Source of the DNA: Aquatica leii
Taxonomy: Eukaryota > Arthropoda > Insecta > Coleoptera > Lampyridae
Length of the DNA: 64,000 nt
Direction of reading: 5' to 3'
Assembly (NCBI GenBank): GCA_035610365.1
Contig: CM069439.1
Span: 23,759,533-23,823,532 of the forward strand
Shown: positions 11,201-23,200 of the stretch, piece by piece
Layout of the letters: every line of letters begins with the position of its first letter
Numbering within the stretch: position 1 is the first letter of the stretch
Program-made: the position numbers and the translations under genes
The notes under the pieces: model-generated
Databases searched by the model: none
Seen by the model: only the letters and a program-made list of their open reading frames with translations
Told to the model about the DNA's origin: nothing

Positions 11201-14200
11201 TACGAAATTATCTTAGACACTACCAAAATTCAAGTTTCCATACACGATTACATAACTTTGCTAAAATAACATTGCAATTTTATTTTTCGTAAGTTGATTA
11301 ATGTAAATTATGTATGACACAATTACAATAAAAAGTTTTCTTTTTATATGTAATTGCTTTTTAGACATCAATCAACAATATGCGCGTGTTGACGACTTTT
11401 ATTGGTATAGTACCCGCCCCCTTGCAAAAATAAATAAATTAAAATGCAATTTTGACAACATTAATTATAGCTACTCTATTTTTATTTTTCGAGTTAAAGT
11501 TGTAAACCCAGAGGGCAATCAAAAGTTTTTGCTCAAACATAAATAAATGTATATGGAATTAGCTTATTCAGTTACGTTTCTTTTTTTTTTGCTTTTGATC
11601 GTTGAGAATAATTTTGAATTTTCTTGCTTGCTATTAATTTTTGTAACTGCCACGAATTGTTTCGTTATTGTGCATAATGCAATATTCGTAAATCCCTTAT
11701 CCAATTTTGTCTATATGACTATCAAATTACCCAACAAGCTATCTACAGTAACTTAAATTTTCATTAGACATACCGCTTGATTACGTAAATCCAAATACAT
11801 TAATTAGAAGTTGATGACTTTTTGATAAATGTAATTAACGCTGATGCGTCGAGCATTATACGATTTTTTTGGCAATGCTTGCACATGTCTTAATGTAACT
11901 TTAACTTACTATTTAGTTCGATTGGAAATTGGATAAATGGAGTCAGTCGCTAATATTATTTTCTTTGCACGTTTATTTAGCAATTTCACTTAATATTAAA
12001 ATACAATTTTTACTAATTTAAGAATTGCCCTAGTTTTGCACGCATTAGTTTTTTTGTAAACGCCGATTTGATAGTCTATATTACATGTACAAGTTTTGCG
12101 TAGCTGGATCTTATCTTAAATTCGGAAGACGGCGGTGATTTATCTGATTTCATCACTAACGGCGAATGGTACCTTATTGGTAAGAAAAAATCAACAAGTT
12201 CGCATTAGTAACCGAAAGTGAATATTATAGGTATGCCCGGCAAGAAGAATACCATAGTATATCAGTGTTGTCCAGAGCCATATGTGGACGTCACTTTTAC
12301 AATTCAAATCAGACGACGCACGCTTTACTACTTTTTCAACTTAATAGTTCCTTGCGTGCTCATTTCCTCGATGGCGCTATTGGGTTTTACGCTGCCACCT
12401 GACTCTGGCGAGAAGCTCACATTAGGTACATGCTCGTATGTCGCATTGTTTATTTGCACTCCTGTATTGTGTGGGTGCCGCTTAAAACACTGGCTATGCT
12501 AAATCACATCGCATTGCGCAGTGTCCTCATGTACACGCCACGCGGCTATACATACTTACAATACATTACAAAACATCATTATACAGTTATACACGTCTAC
12601 ATCGAGCGGCGGTTCCAGCGCGCCTGACTTGCCATGCGGACACAACACGTTCAAAAATCAAAATCTTCATTTCAGGTGTCACCATTCTTCTTTCATTGAC
12701 TGTATTTCTCAACCTAGTAGCTGAAAAGATTCCAACTACATCTGACGCAGTTCCCTTGATAGGTATGCTAGGCCTCCTGGGAGCATCATGTGTTTGACGC
12801 CCTGTGTCCCTTGCCGGACTACTGCCCGTTGATACTTGGAGGGCGCTGCAGCTGCATGTGTACCCTGCCCTACCGAGACCTGTTATAACTCCTAATATCT
12901 TTCCCGTACAGGTATTAGCCCCCGCGATGCTATGGTAAGTACTCACGACAAAGAATAAAGCGAAGCCACGGGGGTGCATCGGCATTTTAAACCTGTCGAA
13001 GTCATTATTGTTGGAAATTTTCATCGATTCGCCAATCAACCACGCCCGCAAGAGACCCTACCGGTATTCAAGCTGTGTTCTGTTGCAGGAGTGACCATCT
13101 TACTCTCGTTGACTGTGTTCCTGAACCTCGTGGCGGAAACCTTGCCCCAAGTATCTGATGCCATTCCTCTGTTAGGTATCAACCGTTCATTGTCTGACCT
13201 GCCTGTGCTAACTACATCCTCAGTTCAGTGCTGCCTGATGAATTATGTGTATCACTGTGTATATGTAATTGTTGTGTTCGCGCGCGATTGTTTTTAACGC
13301 GAACAGCTTTCTTCACTAGTAATTTTATTTTATTTTAATGCGATCAAAGAAGAAATGTTTTAGGGCAGTCGGTGCTGGCGCGGTGTGGAGTGCTGTTTCA
13401 GTTAAAGTGCGTGTCCCGCAACGTGACGAAGTGCCGCAAACATTTCCTCTTTGAATCGTTCCGGGACGAGCCGGATACTTGGAAAGAAGGGATGGCAGCA
13501 AATTTTAGCGTATTACTACGTTATGGCACAGGTCACAGGTCAGACGCACCGGGTGATGCACCACTATCTGTTGCAGGTGTGACAATCCTCCTGTCACAGA
13601 CTGTTTTCTCCCTGCTGGTGGCGCACGTGATAACCCAGACCTCCGACGCTGTGCCTCTTATAGGTTAGATCACGGAATTCAGTAATTTTCTAATTATTTT
13701 TGTTTGCCAAAAAAAAACACTTTGCATGCCGCGATGTTGCGGCGCGACGAATATTATTAGGGACACCACTGCCCTTGGCGCGCCGCTGCATGCGAAGCGT
13801 CAACTGTAACAGCACTTCGTCCACCCACAGCCACACGACTATTAAAACTAGTGTGCTTCTTAACTGTGTTGGGTGAATGGGTACTGCGACCGAGGCTATA
13901 CTAAATAAGAGTAAAGTAATATTTAAATTAGCTGAATCTCATATAACCGCTGTGAACATGTGCCCATCATGTTCCGAAGCCGTCCCGCTCCTACTCTCCG
14001 CTCCGCTTGCCACTTCTGGATGCCCTGTTGCAGGACGGGCCATAGCTAGTCTTTTTACTGCTCAGTGCTCACTGTCTTATATACGGCGAGTGCGGCCGTA
14101 CACAGACTGTAGCCACTTGTCTGCTGATCACTCTTGTATGCCAATGACCTTCTCACCTCCAAGTATCAAATGGCTCTGTCCCACTAGGAGTATCTTAATC

Positions 14201-17200
14201 TGTATGTTTTGTTGTTGACATGTTTCATTTCCTATTACTGTTTGTATATTTTATTATAATTCTTATATTCTTTATTTCTGTGATAACTCGTTACCTCCTC
14301 GTAAAATCTATAGCAGTGTTATACAAAAAAACACTAAAATTTATACGATAAATAATTGTTAAATATGTACTACTAATAATAATTTAACATACTAATATGA
14401 TAAATTGTGTTAAAATGATGGTTTTGTGGTGCATAGAGTGGCGGCCGTGGCGACCGAAAGTCGGGCCATCGCAGTGTCGGTGTATGGCAATGGCAATGAC
14501 AAGACGCTCTCCACGGCAACCACACAGGTAATCACAGTCTTAAGCCAGACATAAACCAGCATCTAAAAAAACACGTATTAACGAGAACGCAGTTCTCTTT
14601 TGATAAGCTATTCGCTTTGCTTGTCCTTCTGATCTGTTCTATAGCTTTTATCCCGTCTAAAACCTGACAAACTTCAATAAATAAAAGCGGAAAAGTTAAA
14701 CAACATTTTAATCGAAAAAGACGTAATATAATAGCGCGGCAGCGTCGTGGGCTATTATCATAATCAGATTATCATATATCATTTGCTCCCGACTCTGCCG
14801 TACTGTCCTCGGCCGATGCTATATAGCCTACCTTAAGGTATCCATTATTTTGAGGAGGGTACGAACGTAGTACATTTTTAGTATATATCTAAATTAGATA
14901 TGTCTGTGTGTAGCTTTGTTTTATATTTAACTTATATAGCATTGGAGTGTTTGTAATGTAGCGATTCCAAAGATGGTGTGTTTGTGCTTGGCGTTACGAC
15001 TGTTAATTCCATTTTGTTTATTTTTTTTTAATATTTATTTACCACTTTTTTTTTAGTGTTTTTGTTGTTATAACCGTAGAAATGTCATAGTAGTAGTAGT
15101 AGCAGCTGTAGTGGTAGTGACTGTGTTAGGAATGTTGTGTTTCTACGCACATGCCAAAGCTAGAATATAACTTCTGGGAAATTTCAGGAACTTACTTCAA
15201 CTGCATTATGTTTATGGTCGCTTCATCTGTAGTCCTTACTGTAGTAGTGCTCAACTATCATCATCGAACAGCCGATATACATGAAATGCCTCAATGGGTA
15301 AGTAAAATGGTATCGACCACAGCTCATAATCGATTCTTAAGATATACATTTTTAAGTTTAACCTTAGGATGCATAGCTAGATTTACAAACAAATAAAAAT
15401 AACATTAGTACTGATGCTTCTTTAAATCCAAACGTGTTTGATACTATATACAGGGTTCGCCATTACCCCGGTCTCGGTTTCTAGTGCTTTTCTATAAATG
15501 TCAGCATAAAATGTTTTAGTACTGACCTCATTTCTATTGAAAAACTGCATGTTTTAAAAATATTTATACAGGGTGTTTAGTTTTTGCTGGGCAGCATAAA
15601 GTTACACTTTTTTAAATTGCAACGCATCAATATTTTTATGCTCTTCGATGAAGGCTTAATTTAGATGAAAATGGTCACAAAAAAAATTTTTGGAATTCGT
15701 TTCTGTAAATTCGTAGATGAAAATCAAAAGTACGTAAATAGTCTGTTTCTAATGTAGTTTTTAATTCTCTAGCGATTTGCACTAGTACTTTTTTCTTCTA
15801 ACATCTACTACAGTTGTAGAGATATTTTTAAATTTTCAATTAAACCACAACAAAAGCATTATTTTTATCAAGCAGGTTTATTCTAGTCAGCTTTGCTTCT
15901 ATAACAAAAAACAAATAACTAGTAGAAGTTTTTTTTTTATTTCAAGAGGTGGTTCGTCTAGCGCCCCTGCACTGAGGTCTCCTTGGTGCTTTTGTGCACT
16001 TCTGATTTATTACTCCCTCAGCAATTCTGTTTCGTCAATGAAGTCCAGAAGTTTATTTCAAGGGACCTTTCTCAACTCATCCTCGGTTACTTTTGGTTTG
16101 CTAAGAATCTTCGCATTTATACAGCAGATGCTGCGGAGTCTTGTCGTCTTCCAAGCATCCGCGGCACAGAGGACTACTTTGCAGTCCTATTTTATGCATA
16201 TGTTTATCAAGGTCATTAGTCCCGTGAATTTTCTTAACTTTTGACCACTTATGCTTGATAATGCAGTTTCAGTGTTTGATTGTGGCCTGTAAGGAAGAGT
16301 TTTGTATGCCTCATCCCTGAAGAGTTTTTCCATAGTTATTTATGCTCCGCTATAAGTTTGCTGCAAATTGTTTCTTTTCCAGTCTCGTTAGCGATTCCCA
16401 AAACGGGTTCAGGTCCGATATATGTCCTTAACTAGTGCGTCCGCCATTAGGTTTCACTTTACATTCTGGTCTTTTGGTATCTAGATGAGCTGCACTGGTT
16501 GGCGAGTTGCCAATATTTCCAGACCATTTTTAGCGCTTAAGCAGCAACTTCAGCTTGAAAAGCGGACGCATATTTACCCAAGGTCACCAAATTGCTTCCC
16601 AGGGTGTCTCCATATATTTTGACCCCATTCGTGTACCAGATAGTTCCTTTAACCGCGCCCGGGTAAATATTTTGTGTCTACTCGTCTCGTAACGGTATTA
16701 TCACTTTAAATTTCTTTAAGATGTGATAATTTTCTATGAAGTCGGATCTCATAGTTAAAATTGTTTCTTCACGCAGCACGTTGTATATACCCGGTTTGTT
16801 TTTCCCGGTAATTGACGTGTGTTCATTAATCTGCAGCATGTATGCTGCTTGTCGTGCTTCCATTACGAGGTGTAATGGTGGAAGTGAAAGCAGTGCTTCC
16901 ATGGCTGCTGTGGGCGTGGTTCTCGTCGCTCCTGTTATCAGCAGACATGCCATTCTCTGCATTTTGCCTAACTTCGCAGTTGTGCTTTTCAAGTTGGTTC
17001 TCTCACCCCATACAAGCACACCGTATGTGATGGTGGGTTTTGTTACCCCAGTATATAACCATTTGGTCATTGTGAGTTTCAATCCCCATGTGTGCCCGAC
17101 CATCCGTTTGGTTGTATTAAGAACCCTGATAGCCTTCGTTGTGACTTTTTTTAGGTGAGCATTGAAAGTCAGTTTAGTATCAAGAGTGAGTCCCAGATAT

Positions 17201-20200
17201 TTGACTTCTTTTGTCATCAAGAGCGTGACTCCGTACATCGTAGGTAGTTTGGTGTCATCCGTTTTCCGTCGTTTCGTAAACGGAACGATCTTAGTTGAGT
17301 TACTCTTTTTTGCACCATTTTCGACGGTGTTTAGTGCATTTTGCATTATGTTCGATACAGTTGCCCGAAACTTCCTGTTTGTGATAATGGTAAGATTGTC
17401 GGCGTATCTTAAGCAAATACCCCGCCATGTTCTAGCTCTTGTAGTAGGCCGTCCATGACGAGGCACCACAGTAGGGGTGACAGCACCCTACCTTATGGGC
17501 ACCCGCCAGCCACTTGGGCTTCCACAGGGCTATCGTACAAAGTAGTTGTTACCTCCCAATTCCTGTCATTGAGTTGAGCCAGTTTGGGACTAGATGTGTG
17601 ATTCCTTTTTTCTCCATTGGCCTTGCAATTGAGGTGAAGGTAGTATTTTCAAATGCTCCTTCAATTTCTAGAAAAGCACCCAATGCAATATCATTGTATT
17701 GAATTGCACTTTCACATATGTTTACTAGTTGGTGAATTGCTAGATCGCAAGATTTTCCAAATTGGTAAGCATACTGGTTTCAGTGCAGAACCAAAGTCTT
17801 TAGTGTCCCGTTCCGTATATACCTGTCGACTACTTTTTTAAGTAGTTTTAAGATGAAAGAAGGCAAGCTAATCGGTCTGTAAGATTTTGCCTGGGTGTAC
17901 GTAGATCTCCCTGGCTTTGGTATAAATACCACTGTGACAATCCGCCAGCTGTTTGGTATATGCGAAAGTACTAAGCTGGCTCTGAGAATTTCGCATACTG
18001 CGCCTCGAAGAGCAGCAAATCCCTTTTGTAGCATGATGGGATAAATTCCATCGGCTCCTGTAGACTGAAAGTGTTTAAACGTATTGATCCCAGTTCCTTT
18101 TGGGTGCCCGTTTGTTTGGTACCTCTAGGTCCTGGTGCTTAGGAACTTAGTTAACGATTAACCCGGGAAGTGTTTTAGCAGTAATTCTTGCAGAGTACCT
18201 TCAACCGAGTCTATAAACTTTCAGCAAAGAATCGATGTTTTCAGTGCATTCTTTGTTCAGAACTTTTTGAACTCGAGAAGTTGTAGGTTTGTTTTCTACG
18301 TCCCTACAGTACCTACTTAGTGTGTTTAGTTGTCACATTATTACTACTTTCTACTTTATTAACTTTCCTTTAAAATGAATTTTCCACAGAACGAATTAGT
18401 GAACATGGTGTTTATTGTGGGTGAACGTGAAAAAATTGTCTTTTGGCTTCTAGTGTTTATAAACAAAGATATCATGATCGCCGTGATCCAAGTATCCGTG
18501 CATTACAAAAATTATTGGTTCGATCCGAACAAACAGAATCGGTAAACAGAGAACAGAAGAGGCAGAATTTATGATATTGCAGCACCATACACAGCTAATT
18601 TCATTATTGTTCTGAAACATTGCATGACAATTGACGTATTTGACAAAGATGAATTTGATTATTCATTGTTGATGTTTCTGTGATAATTCTGACAGGTCTG
18701 GTGGTATTATTTACACAAAATAACTTTCATAAACTTGTAAAATGTGTTGTTTTATAGATAGAACGTTTGAACTGCCTATTTTCTATTATATTTCGTAAGG
18801 TACTCTGAAGTACCGTCAGGCTACGAGTTCTGTTACAAAGGGCAAAATGAACGAAGCATCACCGATACAATTTTTAGCGATTTTTTATTATTTGCTTTGT
18901 ATCTTATATTATTTTGCCGACATCAAAAGAGAGACCGTTAATAGACGCTGAACTGAACGCAAATTATAGAGGCGTTTACTTACGAGGATTTGCCCAACGA
19001 CGAAAAAGATGTTACAGATGCCGAAAGTGATGATGAGGGTTAGAATGAAATTATTTATGATAAATTGAAGGCCAACAATGTAGAAAAGAAAAATTCTTGT
19101 CGAAACAATGCGACCGTCGAGAACTCTGAAGAAACTATTGAAGTGGAGGTTGTCAGAGAAACAGATCACAATCGAAAGGAAAAGATAATGAGATTGATAG
19201 AAAATGGAGAAAAAAGGTGGTCGTGAGCTGTACTCCCACTTATCAATTTCCAGAAGGTTGCTTAGAAGATAACTTTGTCGGTTGTGAGACAGCCGCAGAA
19301 ATGTTTATAACAGTAACGCATCCGGTTTTAGAAAATTTGATTGAGTAATCAAATCTATAAGCTGTTTAAAGAGGCAAGATTCCGAATACCAATAAAGATG
19401 AGATTTTGGTGTTTCTGGGTTTGAATATGTTGATAGGATATCATAGGTTGCCTAAATGGCGACAATACTGGGCAGTATCCTAAAATTTAAATGTCTCCTC
19501 CGCAATGTCTAGGGATTGATTCGACGCGATTCTAAGTAACTTGCACGTGAATGACAACATGCAGATGCCCAAAGATAAAAAGGACAAACTCTATAAATTA
19601 AGAATACATCATTTAGCGCGCTTTACAATGGTACTCGTGAGTTATCTGTCGACTAATCGATGATAATGTTCAAGGGACGTAGTTCCCTAAAACAATACAA
19701 TCCGATGAAGCCAATAAAACGTGGGTATAAACTATGGTGCCTCTCTGATCAGAAAGACTACATAAAAAAAGTGAAATATATGAGGGGAAAAATCGAGCAG
19801 TTGCAGAAAAATTTTCAGTATTTGGACTTGGTGAAAAAGGTGGTTTTTAGTCTGACTGAAGATGAATGGGCAAAGAATCGGACAATATATTTTGACAATT
19901 ATTTCACATCATTATCCTTGTTGGAAAAGTTAAAAACTAATCACACCTAGAGAAACATTCAGGTCTGGCATAAAAAACTCCCCAGTTATATGAGCGCCAA
20001 TAAACGCTTGAAGCGTGGAGATTACGATTCTCGTCTATGGACATTGGAGTATAGAAATGACAGAATAATAAAACCGTACTAGTAGCCAGTAATTTCCATG
20101 AAAGTGAAGAAGGTTGTGTAAAACGTACCCAAAAAGATGGATTAAAGCTTCAGCCCCCATGTCAGTTGTAGACTACAGGAAATATATGGGGGGGAGTAGA

Positions 20201-23200
20201 CCAAGCAGATAGGTTGCAGGCTATCTATGGCGTCGACAGGAGATCTAAAAATGGTGGCACCAATAGTTTTGGGGCATACTAAATATGGCTTTTGTGAATT
20301 CATATGTCATTTTTCTCATGTTAGAGAAGAACTGTCACTTTTGGAATTTTCAAGATCCGTTGCCATGGGACTAATTACCCAGAAACGATGTGCAACCACC
20401 AAGAGACGCTCAATAGATGTTATGATGAGAATGATAGAACTGAATTTTAATGTTTTAATAACCTGGAGTAAAAAAAGTTAAAATAATCGTAACTTTAATA
20501 GATCGACGAAGCTACCTTTTATCATTATTATTATTATCATTACAATGATAATATAAATCATCATCATCAACATAGTCAATGTATGAGGAGGAACTGTGGA
20601 TGATTTTATCTTAGGTCCTTACTTCTTTGATGGTCAAATGCCGACAGATATTTGGAGTTTTGAATAATTTTTTGCCACAATTACTAAACAATGTTCCGGA
20701 AAACACTAAAAGGATCATGTGGTATCAGCATGATGGTGCGCCCTGTCATTTTGCTAGGAATGTGCGTAGTTATTTAAACGAACAAGATCTCCGGATCTTA
20801 CGTGCCTACAACAAAATGGGCAAAATTTTGAACACTTGTTAAATTAATTTTTTTGTTGGTTTTTTAATGGTCTCCCTCTATGTTTTTTGTTGAATAAAAG
20901 CAAAGCCTACTAAAATAAACCTGCGTGATTAAAATAATGCTTGTTGTGGTTTAATTACAAATTTATAAATATCTCCATAACTGTATATGTTAGGAGAAAA
21001 AAGTGCTAGTGCAAATCGATAGAGAATTAAAAAGTACATTAGAAACAATTGAAAGAAATCGAGGGTGCCATTTAAAAAATTGAATTTAAACAATTTTAAA
21101 ATTTTGAAAATAAGTATGGCGAATTAAAAAAATCTTTTAGACTATTTCAGTACTTCTGACTTTCATTTACGATTTTATAAAAACAAATTCAAAAATTTCA
21201 AAAAACACCATTTTTGTGATGTTGCGTTTTTAAAGAAATTTCTCTAAAATGGCAACGCCACCATCAATTAAAAAAATTTTTCATCTAAATATTAAACCTT
21301 CATCGAACAGCATAAAAAATGATTAGTTGCTATTTAAAAAAGTGTAACTTTATGCTGCCCAGCGAAAACTAAACACCCTGTATAAACAAAAATATTTTTA
21401 AAACATGCAGCTTTTCAATAGAAATGAGTACAGTACTAAACATTTTATGCTGACATTTATACAAAAGCACTACAAACCGAGGCCGAACTAGAGAATTCTG
21501 AGGACATAATTCTCTATGAATACTGCAGTTATTCAAAGTAGTGATCGGGTGTTTGGCAGTGTAAGATAACGCCTTTTAGACTGTGTAATGCAACGTTCAA
21601 AAGACGAATGAAAACAGTATTGTCGGAACTGTCAGTGACATTTACCACTCTGAAGATGCAAGCTGCAATGTACTGCGAAACGTCAGTTTGTTTGGGTTCA
21701 CAAACCACAATACGGCAAAGGCCAAGTTCTACTTCTTGTTTTGGCTCTCAAGAAGAGACTAGGACCAAACCTAAGTCTGGGTGTTTAACTACGACGCGGT
21801 CTAAGCCGAAAGTCGCTTATAATCATAAACATAACCGCGAAAGCTTAAGATTTTATAATATTATCAATATGTTTTATCGCAAAAAAAGTGCTCTCAAAAC
21901 GGAAAGTGACCTATTGCGTTACCCGGAGAGAAGTCGAGCGTTTTTACAAATTTTTGTATGATAGCAAATCACCGACATTGCATCTCTGAGATGAAATTTA
22001 AAAATCAAGAAGAACAAATTGCTCGTTGGATAAAAGGTTTCCATGTGATTTTAAAATTAGTAAAAAGCCATCGAAATGCTGATGATGTCTAGAAGACTAT
22101 GTTATTATCAAAACGGAACCGTTGAACCGTTATGAAAACAACAGTAACAGATGACTATTGGAAGTCGCAAGACTCAAGTTTATGAAGACTTGAAAACTCG
22201 ACGGTCAGCGACCTTCGTGGAAAAAAATCTCGGTATTTGACAGAAGAGTAAAAATACACTGCTTTGTAAGACTCTTTACAATTAGAAGACGATGTATTGT
22301 GTATTGTCGAGGGTGTTAGAGAATGTCATCAGTCCAGTTTAATAGAAACTTCCAAAAAACAAGACTTTATTTAGTCAATTAAAAATTAAAATAAAGAAAA
22401 AGACTCTAACGAGACCATACAATGTGGGTAGTCCTTTTAAAAAAAATGCAGTAAATATTGGCGAGCCGTTTACACAAACGGAGTTAGGAAATAAGAATCG
22501 TATACAGGTAAAAAAAAGAATTATTTTATATAATGATCAGAACGGTATACCTTCCCTAATCGAGAAGCGAGTGCTGTTGCTGGCGTGATAGTCACGCAAT
22601 TCTTTAGCGGATTTAGAATGCCCATGGAACTTCATTCCAACCAAGAACGCAATTTGACTTCTTTTAAAATATATGGACATCCAAACAGCATAACAACGGT
22701 ACATCCATTGTCAGATGGGATGGTAAAAAACCATAAAACGGAAAAGTACCTATCATACATTAGCTTTGATGGCGTACCAAATCTCCAAACCGGAATCCAT
22801 AATCGGCAAGTGTGTTATTTGAAAGAGAAGACTTCCGTGTGATCTGAGGTTTGGTCAAAAATCTAACCAAGAATTGTTGAACTTGACTTTGAAAATAAGA
22901 TGTTAAGAAAGAAGAAGAAAAAGAAAAAAAGAAGAAGAATGAAGTTAGTAACAACTTAAAGCGTGCCAGTCAACCTTAGAGCACAAATAAAGTATTCAAT
23001 CCGGTAATTTAGTATGGTTGAATAACCACCAAAAAATTCTCTTTGTCCAAAATGTCTGAGAAGAACCGTATAAAGTAATAAAATGTATATGTAACATATT
23101 TTATCCCATTCAAAAGATGTCTGATGGAATAAAAATAGCCCAATTTGCAGTGCTTCATGACGTTCCAAAAGACTTGTCAAGACTAATTTCCGGCAGTCGG

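Noticed and set aside
12912..12934. 23-nt micro-exon candidate between exon 8 versions 1 and 2 (acceptor gtacag, donor gtaagt)
   Set aside because: Not a multiple of three and no homologous exon is known in alpha6; splice-like signals of this quality occur by chance.
12587..13051. 154-codon minus-strand open frame
   Set aside because: It is antisense to the GC-rich exon 8 region of nAChR alpha6 and resembles no protein; long shadow frames are expected there.
14437..14527. GC-rich 91-nt block with acceptor-like AG and donor-like GT, open in one frame, between exons 8 and 9
   Set aside because: Length 91 breaks the 1-to-2 phase needed to join exon 8 to exon 9, and the translation matches no receptor sequence.
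16736..17458. Plus-strand open frames of 62-140 codons
   Set aside because: They are shadows of the LINE reverse transcriptase on the minus strand.
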